Shown here piece by piece: positions 25,148-33,564 of a stretch of DNA of 64,000 nucleotides. Numbering within the stretch: position 1 is the first letter of the stretch; the number at the start of each line of letters is the position of its first letter. This stretch comes from Achromobacter anxifer. GTDB taxonomy: Bacteria > Pseudomonadota > Gammaproteobacteria > Burkholderiales > Burkholderiaceae_B. The stretch spans positions 124,001-188,000 of the forward strand of contig NZ_CAHLAR010000012.1 of the NCBI RefSeq assembly GCF_903652925.1, read 5' to 3'. The notes beneath the pieces were generated by a model. That model had not been told where the DNA came from and searched no databases. It saw nothing but the letters and a program-made list of their open reading frames with translations. Position numbers and translations under genes: made by a program.

Positions 25148-26131
25148 TCAGGGAATCAAGACTGCGGTCGCCTGGATCCGGCCCTGGCGCAGGTCATCCA
25201 AGGCCTCGTTCGCCCGTTCGAGCGGATACGTCCGCACATCGCACTGCACATTGGCGGCGACGGCGGCGTCCATGAATTCCCGGCCATCGGCACGGGTCAG
25301 GTTGGCAACGGATTCAAGCCGCCGCTCTCCCCATAGCAAGCGGTAGGGAAACGCGGGGATATCCGACATGTGTATGCCGCCGCAGACCACGCAACCGCCC
25401 TTGCGCACCGCTTTCAGCGCCAAGGGGACCAGATCGCCCACCGGAGCAAAGATGATGGCGGCGTCCAGCGGCTGCGGCGGGCCGGTATCGCTGTCTCCCG
25501 CCCATGCAGCTCCGAGCGCGCGGGCATGCTGCTGGGCCGCGGTATCGCCCGCGCGGGTAAAGGCGTAGACGCGCCGGCGCTGCCAGGCGCAAACCCTTGC
25601 GAGCACTTGCCCAGCCGACCCGAATCCGTATATACCCAGCGATTCCGCCTGCCCGGTGGCCCTGAGCGCACGCCAGCCGATCAGGCCCGCGCACATCCAG
25701 GGCGCCATGGTTTCAGCGCTGCGCGTCATCGGCACAGGGTACAGATAGCGCGCATCGGCGATCAAATGCGAGGCAAAGCCGCCGTCGCGCGTGTAACCCG
25801 TGAACTCCGCGTAATCGCAGAGATTCTCGCGTCCCGACAGGCAATAGCGGCACAGGCCGCAGGTCTTGGCCAGCCACGCCGCGCCCACGCGCGCTCCCGT
25901 CATGCCTGGATCGACGCCGGCGCCTGTTTTTTCTATGACGCCGATCACCTCGTGCCCGGGCGTAATGGGATAGCGCAGGCCTGGCAGTTCACCATCCACG
26001 ACATGCAGATCCGTGCGGCAGACCGCGCAAGCCTCGACGCGCACCCGTACCTCGCCGGCCCCCGGCTCGGGCGTGGGGCGATGTTCCAGGACGAGGGGCT
26101 CGCCAGCGGCCCGTTGCGACATGCTCTTCAT
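25148..26131 (-). CDS. Zinc-dependent alcohol dehydrogenase (AdhA/AdhP type)
   Basis: 327 aa from ATG 26131 (GGAGG upstream). Catalytic zinc: Cys in ACAVCRTDLHVV, His/Glu in TPGHEVIGVIE. Structural zinc lobe is intact: CGLCRYCLSGRENLC. Cofactor motif is IYGFGSAGQVLARV. Proteins of this subgroup act on short-chain alcohols/aldehydes. It follows the BON gene copy 2 by 34 bp on the same strand and would share its FNR-like promoter, fitting a fermentative or redox-balancing role. Confidence 0.9.
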   Translation of the reverse strand: MKSMSQRAAGEPLVLEHRPTPEPGAGEVRVRVEACAVCRTDLHVVDGELPGLRYPITPGHEVIGVIEKTGAGVDPGMTGARVGAAWLAKTCGLCRYCLSGRENLCDYAEFTGYTRDGGFASHLIADARYLYPVPMTRSAETMAPWMCAGLIGWRALRATGQAESLGIYGFGSAGQVLARVCAWQRRRVYAFTRAGDTAAQQHARALGAAWAGDSDTGPPQPLDAAIIFAPVGDLVPLALKAVRKGGCVVCGGIHMSDIPAFPYRLLWGERRLESVANLTRADGREFMDAAVAANVQCDVRTYPLERANEALDDLRQGRIQATAVLIP

Positions 26132-26165
26132 GGCGCCTCCTTCAGGCCGTCCGCACGCGGTCCGG

Positions 26166-26813
26166 TTATCCGACTGCCAGCTTGTCCTGCACTTCGACAA
26201 CTCCGGGAACCGCCCACGCGGCCCGCTCGGCGGCGCCGCGCTCGATCCAGCTATTGACCCGGCCGCTCAGCACGACCTTATGGCCATGCACGCTGACCTC
26301 CACGCGGTTGGCCTCGATCAGCGCACTGCGCAGCAGGGCCTCTTCGATCTTTTGCTTGATATCGCCCGCGTGTATGGCCGGCGTCACCTCGATCAGATTG
26401 GAAATGCCGGTCACGCCGGAAAGCTTGTGTACGGCGGCTGCCGCCGCTTCCCGCTGATAGAACCAGTCAACCTTGCCATTCAAGGTCACCCAGCCTTTAT
26501 GCACGGCCACCTGGACCTTGCCATCAGGAATCGTCGAATCCCAGGAAATGATGCTAAGCGCGCGCGCCGCGATTTGATCGTCCGCCTGCTGTTTGTCCGC
26601 GGCCATGCGTACTTCGATCTCCTGGGCGATGCCGCGGACGCCCCTTACACGCTGAACCGTTTCCTCGGCAGCCAGCTTCTGCGCGTAAGAACTCACGTGG
26701 CCAGTCAAGGTCACTATGCCGTTCTCCGCCACCACGCCTATGTGCAGTTCATCGACACTAGGCTCGAACGTCAGCGCTCTCTGCACTCTTTCCCGCAGAT
26801 CGGCATCGCTCAT
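26166..26813 (-). CDS. Triple BON-domain protein (copy 2)
   Basis: 215 aa from ATG 26813 (GGAGAG upstream). Three BON units: GIVTLTGHVSSYAQK, GWVTLNGKVDWFYQR and HKVVLSGRVNSW. Strong sequence similarity and identical length to the protein at 24417-25064 show a duplication; the two genes now flank one ADH gene. No signal peptide. First gene of a two-gene unit with the downstream ADH. Confidence 0.85.
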   Translation of the reverse strand: MSDADLRERVQRALTFEPSVDELHIGVVAENGIVTLTGHVSSYAQKLAAEETVQRVRGVRGIAQEIEVRMAADKQQADDQIAARALSIISWDSTIPDGKVQVAVHKGWVTLNGKVDWFYQREAAAAAVHKLSGVTGISNLIEVTPAIHAGDIKQKIEEALLRSALIEANRVEVSVHGHKVVLSGRVNSWIERGAAERAAWAVPGVVEVQDKLAVG

Positions 26814-26944
26814 GATTCTCTCCTCATTGCGCGCCATTGAAAGGAGTCCATTCAATGGCGGTCGGTTGGACTCGCGACCGCCTGGTACATACACCGGCCG
26901 GCCTGGAACTGTTGACCATCTTGAGCCGCGCCCGAGACTGCTCG

Positions 26945-26958
26945 TTGATTTTTGTCAT
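26945..26958 (-). promoter_or_regulatory. FNR/ANR-type box for BON copy 2-ADH
   Basis: TTGATTTTTGTCAT (one mismatch to TTGAT-N4-GTCAA). Centre is 138.5 bp upstream of the minus-strand ATG 26813, the same distance as the box at 28247 from its gene. Confidence 0.5.
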
Positions 26959-27069
26959 GATATTTTCAGGGCCGGATAGGACCTGGCGCTTGCCCTGCCT
27001 GGAGGTCGGAAACTCTCAGGAGACAGCGGCTGGGGCGCACCGATGAAAATCCCGGATTCCGCGACGTTC

Positions 27070-27083
27070 TTGACAACGATCAA
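27070..27083 (+). promoter_or_regulatory. FNR/ANR-type promoter of the universal stress gene at 27144
   Basis: TTGACAACGATCAA fits TTGAY-N4-RTCAA exactly. GATACT at 27105-27110 lies where the -10 should be when the box is centred near -41.5, and the ATG follows 67.5 bp after the centre. The best-formed class II promoter of the set. Confidence 0.78.
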
Positions 27084-27143
27084 CATTGCCGGCCCGCGCA
27101 AACCGATACTGGGTATCAGCCTTCCACTACGCGGAGCCCCGCC

Positions 27144-27593
27144 ATGTATCAGAGAATCCTCGTTCCTATCGACGGTAGCGCAGCTTCTGAGCAGGGATTG
27201 AATGAGGCAATACGAATTGCGAAAGCCGTGCACGCTCGTCTACGCCTGATCCATGTCGTCGACGAGCTATCCTTCGCCTTCACGGTCAGCGCCTACCGCT
27301 ACCAGGCAGGCGAGCTATTGGACCTGCTCCGCAAAGACGCAGAAAAGCTGCTCTTGACCGCGCTGGAAAAGGTCAAGGCCGCGGATGTGGAGGCGGATAC
27401 TGTGCTCTACGAGAACCTCGATAAGACCGTGAAGCAGCGCGTGTTGGACGAATCCCTGTCGTGGAAGGCGGACTTGATCGTGATCGGCACGCATGGACGC
27501 CGCGGCGCAAACCGCCTGCTTCTGGGAAGCAGCGCGGAAGGAATCATGCGCGGCGCAACCGTGCCTGTTCTGCTCGTGCGGGCGCCTGAATAA
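27144..27593 (+). CDS. Universal stress protein
   Basis: 149 aa single-domain Usp. MYQRILVPIDGSAASEQGLNEA at the start and GTHGRRGANRLLLGSSAEGIMR near the end, with the full G-2x-G-9x-G(S) ATP-binding motif. ATP-binding Usp proteins aid survival under energy and oxygen limitation. Single-gene unit convergent with another usp gene 72 bp away, divergent from BON copy 2. Confidence 0.93.
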   Translation: MYQRILVPIDGSAASEQGLNEAIRIAKAVHARLRLIHVVDELSFAFTVSAYRYQAGELLDLLRKDAEKLLLTALEKVKAADVEADTVLYENLDKTVKQRVLDESLSWKADLIVIGTHGRRGANRLLLGSSAEGIMRGATVPVLLVRAPE

Positions 27594-27665
27594 ACTTCCT
27601 AGATCGCGCGGCTTTCCGCGGCCGAGGCGGCGGGCAACCGGCAAAGGTCGGCCCCGCCCGCACTG

Positions 27666-28115
27666 TCATGGCGTGCGGACCATCAAAACAGGCAGCTTGG
27701 AGGTGCGCAGCACCGCTTCGGCGCTGCTGCCTAGCATGGTGCGCTTGATACCGCGCCGTCCGTGCGTGCCCATCACGATCAGGTCGGCTGGCCATTCCTG
27801 CGCCACACCGACGATCCGCTCTTCCACTGGCAATCCCAAGTCGTCATATAGAACCGTTTCAGCCGATACGCCGGCCGCTGCCGCGTGTGCAAGCGCCTGT
27901 TCCAGGATGGCAGCGCCGCCCTGTCTCAGGCTTTCGATCAGCTGGCCCGTGTAGTAGCCCGCATACGGATTGGCGGTCATCGACACCGACAGGTCATCCA
28001 GCACATGAATAATGCGCAACGTCGCATTGAACGCCTTGGCAAGCTTGATGGCTTCTTCCAGCGCCCTGTTGGATGCATGGCTGCCGTCGACCGCGACAAT
28101 GATTCGTGAGTACAT
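27666..28115 (-). CDS. Universal stress protein
   Basis: 149 aa from ATG 28115 (GGAGA upstream); the longer frame to 28244 has no ribosome site. MYSRIIVAVDGSHASNRALEEA and GTHGRRGIKRTMLGSSAEAVLR carry the ATP-binding motif. Clearly paralogous to the usp at 27144 and convergent with it. FNR-like box centred 138.5 bp upstream. Confidence 0.93.
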   Translation of the reverse strand: MYSRIIVAVDGSHASNRALEEAIKLAKAFNATLRIIHVLDDLSVSMTANPYAGYYTGQLIESLRQGGAAILEQALAHAAAAGVSAETVLYDDLGLPVEERIVGVAQEWPADLIVMGTHGRRGIKRTMLGSSAEAVLRTSKLPVLMVRTP

Positions 28116-28246
28116 GGCTTCTCCCGAGACTTGGATGTTGAGCAACAAAACCCCGCACGCGACGCGCCGGATCTCAAGCCCACGCCGGCGCGCGTTCCGG
28201 GAAAGAGCGCTTCCATCCAATCTTGCGCGGCTGCGCCAGTTCAACG

Positions 28247-28260
28247 ATGATCTTTGTCAA
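28247..28260 (-). promoter_or_regulatory. FNR/ANR-type box for the usp at 27666-28115
   Basis: On the minus strand TTGACAAAGATCAT, one mismatch at the last base to TTGAC-N4-ATCAA. AAGATT lies at -10 spacing for a class II site. It marks the right end of the series. Confidence 0.6.
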
Positions 28261-28277
28261 CCTCGGCGCGTGGCGCC

Positions 28278-28382
28278 ATGCGTATCGATTCAAGTAGCAT
28301 GACGACACTGGATAACACCTGGCGCATCCAGGATTGGACGCGCAGGGACATGGAACTGCGCTACGCATTCAGCTTCCATTAA
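28278..28382 (+). other. 34-codon ORF, possible remnant of an outer-membrane protein C-terminus
   Basis: In the 306-bp gap before 28422 there is an ATG frame ending RDMELRYAFSFH-stop. The alternating aromatic pattern resembles a barrel end, but the ORF lacks a convincing ribosome site. Could be a decayed fragment or chance; nothing else is seen in this gap besides the FNR-like box. Confidence 0.2.
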
Positions 28383-28421
28383 TATGACCGACTCTCACGC
28401 CCGCCTGGACAGGAGCCGCTC

Positions 28422-29513
28422 TTGACCCGACTACTCATCATCGCCGGCCTCGCCGCCACGGTCGTTGCCTCGCCCGCCCTAGCGGGAGAACGCTGGATGG
28501 TCTATGCCGGCGGCGAAAAGCCCAGCCGCATCGTCGTCACCGTCGACGAAACCTATCTCGACGCCGTGCCCATGGCGGAGAAGACCTACAAGCTCGAAAC
28601 ACTGACGATCCTGGAGAACGCCAAGGCGCCGGACTGGGTGTCCTCCAACATGATCATCGATTGCGCGCGGCAGACGCTGGAGGAAAAACTGATCCAGCTG
28701 TCGCCGCGCGGCGGCAAGCTGGCGACCGCCCCCGACCAGCCGGCGCGTCCGCCCAAGAACGCGGTCGGCCAGGCCTTGATCGACTTCGCCTGCGACATGG
28801 GCCCCAAGAGCAGCGCCCAGCGGACCGCGGCGCGCAAGGCCGACAACCGGGCTCGCGGCTGGCTGTACCTCGGGCCGCTGGACACCGGGGCGATCGGCGA
28901 CCTGGCCTGGAACACCATGTGGACCGACGGCGCCCGGCCCGCCAGCAAGCCGCGCTCGGACGCCGAGCTGGACCGCGAGATGAAGGATCTGGACGCGCGC
29001 CGCAAGAAGGCGCTGGCGGAGGCCGACGCCCTTGCCGGCAAGACGGTCCAGCAGGACAAGGCGTCGAGCCGCCAGACCGCCAAGGCGCAGGAACCGCAGG
29101 CGCGAGCCGACGCGCGCCGCAAGCGCGAAAGAACCGAAGTGCGGCGCACGATGGACGCCTGGATCGGCCAGCCCGAGGCGGAATTGCTGCGCGTCTGGGG
29201 CCCGCCCACCGCCACCGGCGACCAGGACGGCAACCGCATGCTGCAGTACTACCGCCAGGAAGCGCGTTCGACCCAGGCTTCCGGCTCCGGCGGCTGCCCG
29301 CCAGGACAGTCCATGCAGCTGACGCACGGCCCCAACTCCCCTCCGCGCTGCGCCCCTTCCGGCAGCTCAGGCCAAAGCTACCAGTACACCTATGAGTGCA
29401 CCGTCAGCTTCGAACTGCAGGGCGGCATGATCGTCGACTATTTCACCAAGGACCGGCGCACGCCTAACGATCCGTTTACGCACTGCACCCATATCTACGG
29501 CCGGTTCAACTGA
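28422..29513 (+). CDS. Secreted hypothetical protein
   Basis: 363 aa from a TTG at 28422 with AGGAG upstream. Signal peptide MTRLLIIAGLAATVVASPALA is clear. The mature protein has a surface-antigen-like N-part (ERWMVYAGGEKPSRIVVTVDETYLDAV), a charged Lys/Arg/Ala-rich coiled stretch around residues 180-245, then WIGQPEAELLRVWGPPT...LQYY, which resembles the SmpA/OmlA-type beta motif, and a Cys-containing C-part. Single gene; no recognised family for the whole protein. Periplasmic or envelope location inferred. Confidence 0.75.
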   Translation: MTRLLIIAGLAATVVASPALAGERWMVYAGGEKPSRIVVTVDETYLDAVPMAEKTYKLETLTILENAKAPDWVSSNMIIDCARQTLEEKLIQLSPRGGKLATAPDQPARPPKNAVGQALIDFACDMGPKSSAQRTAARKADNRARGWLYLGPLDTGAIGDLAWNTMWTDGARPASKPRSDAELDREMKDLDARRKKALAEADALAGKTVQQDKASSRQTAKAQEPQARADARRKRERTEVRRTMDAWIGQPEAELLRVWGPPTATGDQDGNRMLQYYRQEARSTQASGSGGCPPGQSMQLTHGPNSPPRCAPSGSSGQSYQYTYECTVSFELQGGMIVDYFTKDRRTPNDPFTHCTHIYGRFN

Positions 29514-29554
29514 GAACTGCGCTGAAAACTGCGCCGAGGACGGCGGACTCCCGC

Positions 29555-30475
29555 CTACAACAGCACCCCGTCCTCGGGCGATAAAGGCGGCGGCAGGCTT
29601 TCATCGCCCAGCAGTTCGCCCACGTTGATCTCGATGCTGCGGCAAAGCGCATCCAGGGGCAGGTTATTGGGCAGGCGGTCGAAGGGTTCCTCGATCTGCT
29701 CGCCCAGGGCGTCCAGGCCGAAGAAGGTGTAGGACAGCACGCCCACCATGAAGGGCGTCACCCAGCCTATGCTGCCGACCAGGCAGAACGGCAGCAGGAA
29801 GCAATAGGCGTAGACGGTCCGGTGCAGCAGCAGGATGTAGGCAAACGGTATCGGCGTGCTGCGTATACGCTCGCAGCCTCCGCCTATGTATGAAAGCCGC
29901 GAGATCTGGCCGTCGATGTCCGCCAGGAGAATGCTGTCCAGCTGCCCGACGCGCCTGAGCTGGGCATAGGCCTGGCTCAGATCGCCCAGCAGGACGCTGG
30001 GCGGATTCGCCGCCCGCATGAGACGGGCTGCCATATCCGCGGGCAGCCATCGTTCCAGGTCTTCCTTGGGATCGCTCTTGCGCAGCATGTGCCGCAGCGC
30101 GTGAGCATAGGCCACCAGGGCATGCGCCAGTTCGCGCTGGCGCGCGGCCGGCAGGCCGTCGGGAAAGCTCAGCGTCTGCCGCGTCAGGTTGCGGATGACG
30201 ATGAGCAACTCGCCCCAAAGCTTGCGCGCCTCCCACCAGCGCTCGTAGGCAACGCTGTTGCGAAACCCCAGAAAGATGGCCAGGGTCAGGCCCACCAGGG
30301 TCAAGGGAACGGCGCCCAGCCCGACTCCGCTCAGTGGCAGGCGGTGCTCCGCCAGCACGACGGCCGCCGCCAGCAGCATCATTGCCACCACGCGTTTCCA
30401 GATGACGGAAACGATGGAGCCCTTCAAGGTGAAAAGCAGCAGCCAGGGCGAGCGCGAGGGAGGACGGACGATCAT
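29555..30475 (-). CDS. Bestrophin-like (UPF0187) anion channel family protein
   Basis: 306 aa membrane protein. MIVRPPSRSPWLLLFTLKGSIVSVIWKRV, then AIFLGFRNSVAYERWWEARKLWGELLIVIRNLTRQ is the bestrophin-family signature; the second half has TPFMVGVLSYTFFGLDALGEQIEEPF. Prokaryotic members form pentameric ion channels. The ATG follows the YdeP-like stop by 6 bp, so it is the last gene of that operon. Its ion and link to the oxidoreductase are unknown. Confidence 0.88.
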   Translation of the reverse strand: MIVRPPSRSPWLLLFTLKGSIVSVIWKRVVAMMLLAAAVVLAEHRLPLSGVGLGAVPLTLVGLTLAIFLGFRNSVAYERWWEARKLWGELLIVIRNLTRQTLSFPDGLPAARQRELAHALVAYAHALRHMLRKSDPKEDLERWLPADMAARLMRAANPPSVLLGDLSQAYAQLRRVGQLDSILLADIDGQISRLSYIGGGCERIRSTPIPFAYILLLHRTVYAYCFLLPFCLVGSIGWVTPFMVGVLSYTFFGLDALGEQIEEPFDRLPNNLPLDALCRSIEINVGELLGDESLPPPLSPEDGVLL

Positions 30476-30481
30476 GACGAA

Positions 30482-32770
30482 TTACGCCTGAACGCCTCCC
30501 AGCGCGGCCTTCCTGATGCGCACCGGAATCGATTTGTAGGAAGGCGTGCCGCACTCCTTGTCGATGTAGTCCAGCGGAACCAGGACGTTGGCCTCGGGAT
30601 AGTAGGCGGCGACGGAGCCGCGCGCGATGCTGTATTCGATGGCGGTAATGCCATTCAAGCGCAGCGTGCGCGACGGCGACACGGTTTCGATGTCCACCAG
30701 ATCGCCATGCTCCAGGCCCTGCTCGGCCAGGTCCTCCGGGTTCATGAACAGCACGTCGCGGCGGCCGAAGACGCCCCGGTAGCGGTCGTCCAGTCCGTAG
30801 ATCGTGGTGTTGTACTGGTCATGGCTGCGTATGGTCACCAGCCGCAGCACCTCGTCGGGCCAGGGCTCATAACGCTCGCGCACGCCGGGGAACACGGAAA
30901 ACATGGCCTTGCCCGTGGGCGTGTGCCATTTGCGCTCGGTCGGCGGCAAAGGCATGCGGAAGCCGCCCGGAACGCGGATGCGCGCGTTGTAGTCGTCGAA
31001 GCCGGGAATCGTGCGCTCGATCAGATCCCGGATACGGTCATAGTTTTGCACCAGCCCCAGCCAGTCCACCTTGCTGTGCGGCAAGGTCGCCCGCGCCATG
31101 GCGGCGACGATGGCGGGCTCGGAGCGCAGTTCGGCGGACGCGGGCTTGAGCTTGCCGGCCGAGGCATGGACCATGGACATCGAGTCCTCCACGGTTACCG
31201 ATTGCGGGCCGTCCGCCTGGACGTCGAGCTCGGTGCGTCCCAGCACGGGCAGCAGGAAGGTTTCCCCGGCCACCAGCAGATGCGAGCGGTTGAGCTTGGT
31301 TCCCAGGTGCACGCTGAGCGTCAGTTCCTTCATCGCCGCAAAGCAGAGCTCGGGATCGGGCAAGGCCACGGCGAGGTTGCCGCCCAGGCAGATGAGCGCC
31401 TTGGCCGTGCCGTCGACCATGGCTTGCATGGCCTGCACCGCGTCGTGGCCGTGCCCCTGCGGCGGCGTGAAACCGAATACCGCCTCCAGCCGCTCCAGGA
31501 ACTCAGGGGAAGGCTTTTCCGTGATGCCGACCGTGCGGTTGCCCTGCACGTTGGAGTGGCCGCGCAGCGGGCAGATGCCGGCGCCCGGCTTGCCGAAATT
31601 GCCGCGCATCAGCAGCAGGTCGGCGATCAGCTTCACGTTGGCCGTGCCCGTGTTGTGCTGGGTGATCCCCATGCCGTAGGTCACGATGGTGGCCTTGGAC
31701 TTGGCGTAGGCCTCGGCCACATGCTCCAGTTCCGCCCGCAGCAGGCCGCTTTCGGTTTCGATGTCGTCCCAGGACGTCGCTTCCAGGTCGGCGGCCAGCG
31801 CATCAAAGCCCAGCGTGTGCTCGGCGATGAACTCGCGGTCCAGGACATTGCCGCGCTGCGCGTCCAGCGCCAGCACCGCCTTCATGATGCCCTTGAGCGC
31901 GGCCGCGTCGCCGCCGGCCCTGACCTGGTAATAGGTGGAAGCGATGTCGGTGGAGCTGAAGGTCGCCATTTCCACGATGCTCTGCGGATCGGCGAAACGC
32001 TCCAGCGCGCGTTCGCGCAAGGGGTTGAAGACAATGATGGGCACCTTGCGGCGGGCCAGTTCGTGCAGCGTGCCCATCATGCGCGGATGATTGGTGCCGG
32101 GATTGTGGCCTATCGAAAGAATGAGCTCGGCATGGTCGAAGTCCTCCAGCGACACCGTGCCCTTGCCTATGCCGATGGACTGCGGCAGGCCCACGCTGGT
32201 CGCCTCGTGGCACATGTTCGAGCAGTCCGGGAAGTTGTTGGTGCCGAACTCGCGCGCAAACAGCTGGAACAGATAGGCCGCCTCGTTGGATGCCCGGCCC
32301 GAGGTATAGAACTCGGCCTGGTCAGGCGTATCCAGGCTGCGCAGCGTCTCGCCGATGCGCTCGAACGCCGTGTCCCACGACACCGGAACGAACTTGTCGG
32401 TGGCCGCGTCGTAGGCCATGGGATGCGTCAGGCGGCCGAAGTCCTCCAGTTCGTAGTCCGACAGCTCCAGCAATGAAGCGACGGTGCGCTGGGCGAAGAA
32501 CTCCGGCGTGACGCGCTTGCTGGTCGCTTCCCAGGTGACGGCCTTGGCGCCGTTCTCGCAGAACTGGAAGGTGGAGCGATGCTCCTTGTCCGGCCACGCA
32601 CAGCCTGGGCAGTCGAAGCCCGCGGGCTGGTTGGTGCGCAGCAGGACGATGGGCGCCTCCACGACTTCCATCTGTTGCCGCACCGCCTGGGCCGTCGCCT
32701 TCAACGCCCCCCATCCGCCCGCCGGGCCATCGTAGGGCCGGATGCCGGGCACTTCACGTCGTTTGCTCAT
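30482..32770 (-). CDS. YdeP/FdhF-like molybdopterin oxidoreductase
   Basis: 762 aa, usual size for the YdeP group of formate-dehydrogenase-alpha-like proteins. The N-terminus has FDCPGCAWPDKEHR in place of a classic four-Cys cluster motif. Molybdopterin-binding landmarks are ELILSIGHNPGTNHPR, IVTYGMGITQHNTGTANV, MRGNFGKPGAGICPLRGHSNVQGNRTVGI and IRSHDQYNTTIYGLDDRYRG. E. coli YdeP is linked to acid resistance; the reaction is unknown. No FdhD or beta/gamma subunit is adjacent. Confidence 0.9.
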   Translation of the reverse strand: MSKRREVPGIRPYDGPAGGWGALKATAQAVRQQMEVVEAPIVLLRTNQPAGFDCPGCAWPDKEHRSTFQFCENGAKAVTWEATSKRVTPEFFAQRTVASLLELSDYELEDFGRLTHPMAYDAATDKFVPVSWDTAFERIGETLRSLDTPDQAEFYTSGRASNEAAYLFQLFAREFGTNNFPDCSNMCHEATSVGLPQSIGIGKGTVSLEDFDHAELILSIGHNPGTNHPRMMGTLHELARRKVPIIVFNPLRERALERFADPQSIVEMATFSSTDIASTYYQVRAGGDAAALKGIMKAVLALDAQRGNVLDREFIAEHTLGFDALAADLEATSWDDIETESGLLRAELEHVAEAYAKSKATIVTYGMGITQHNTGTANVKLIADLLLMRGNFGKPGAGICPLRGHSNVQGNRTVGITEKPSPEFLERLEAVFGFTPPQGHGHDAVQAMQAMVDGTAKALICLGGNLAVALPDPELCFAAMKELTLSVHLGTKLNRSHLLVAGETFLLPVLGRTELDVQADGPQSVTVEDSMSMVHASAGKLKPASAELRSEPAIVAAMARATLPHSKVDWLGLVQNYDRIRDLIERTIPGFDDYNARIRVPGGFRMPLPPTERKWHTPTGKAMFSVFPGVRERYEPWPDEVLRLVTIRSHDQYNTTIYGLDDRYRGVFGRRDVLFMNPEDLAEQGLEHGDLVDIETVSPSRTLRLNGITAIEYSIARGSVAAYYPEANVLVPLDYIDKECGTPSYKSIPVRIRKAALGGVQA

Positions 32771-32782
32771 GGTGTCACCTCT

Positions 32783-33181
32783 TCAGTCCAGCACGGCTTC
32801 GGCTTCGATCAGGATCAGCCACTCCGGCAACGCCAGGCTGTTGACGACGATCCACGACGACGGCGGCGGATTAGACGGAAAGCGCCGGCGCAATTCCTCG
32901 GAGACCTGCCCCAGGTCTTCCCTTACGGTTTCGCAGGCGTATACCCGCAACATGACGAGCTGTTCCATCTTGCCGCCGGCGGCGGCCAGCACGCGCTCCA
33001 CATTGGCCAGCGCCGCCGCGGTCTGGCCTTGCAGGCCGATGTCGACCACGCGGCCATGCACGTCGGTGGCGGCCTGGCCGGAGATCACCACGCGGCGGCT
33101 GCCGGCGGCGATGCAGGCCTGGCTATAGCCGTATTGCGCCGTATCGAGCACGCTGTCGGGATTCACGAGTGTCCTGGTCAT
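32783..33181 (-). CDS. RidA family protein (second paralogue)
   Basis: 132 aa from ATG 33181 (GGAG at 8 bp). GSRRVVISGQAATDVHGRV, LANVERVLAAAGGKMEQLVMLRVYAC and LALPEWLILIEAEAVLD identify the RidA fold, but the active-site Arg region PxxR-S/T-x-V is changed (SNPPPSSWIVVNSLA). It thus belongs to the inactive-imine-hydrolase subgroups. Located 12 bp upstream of the YdeP-like gene in one operon. Confidence 0.85.
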   Translation of the reverse strand: MTRTLVNPDSVLDTAQYGYSQACIAAGSRRVVISGQAATDVHGRVVDIGLQGQTAAALANVERVLAAAGGKMEQLVMLRVYACETVREDLGQVSEELRRRFPSNPPPSSWIVVNSLALPEWLILIEAEAVLD

Positions 33182-33194
33182 GGCTGTTGCTCCT

Positions 33195-33410
33195 TCAAGC
33201 GCCCAGTTCCTGGAAGGCATGTCCATTGGCCGTCAGCGCCTGGAAAATGCCGGGAGGCAGCTCGCTTTGCCAGACGTGTCCGGAAAGCTGCCATTGCTGC
33301 GGATGCGCCAGATCGGGCAAGCCCGCTCCCTTGCGGACATACAGCCCGAGCGTGGGCTTGCCGAGATTGATGTAGAAGTCGAACTCCTGCTGGTCCGGGG
33401 TCTGCTGCAT
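33195..33410 (-). CDS. 71-aa hypothetical protein
   Basis: First gene of the operon with RidA, YdeP-like and bestrophin genes. GGAG 8 bp upstream of the ATG. Sequence FDFYINLGKPTLGLYVRKG, GHVWQSELPPGIFQALTANG; soluble, no signal peptide, no Cys. Family not recognised; gap to ridA is 13 bp. Confidence 0.7.
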   Translation of the reverse strand: MQQTPDQQEFDFYINLGKPTLGLYVRKGAGLPDLAHPQQWQLSGHVWQSELPPGIFQALTANGHAFQELGA

Positions 33411-33564
33411 GATGGGTCTCCTGGCGGCATCGCCGCACGGCGCCGCCTCGGGTCCTGGCCTGACAGGCCGCCCGTCCGGCAGGAAATCAAAAGATTGAGC
33501 CGGAAGCTCTCGCGCAATCCGTTCCGCCAGAATGCGGCAACCGGGAAAATTGATCTAGTTTTTC

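Noticed and set aside
30089-32476. 795-codon open frame on the plus strand opposite the YdeP-like gene
   Set aside because: It is a GC-rich antisense frame; the opposite strand carries clear molybdopterin motifs and the frame has no recognisable domain.
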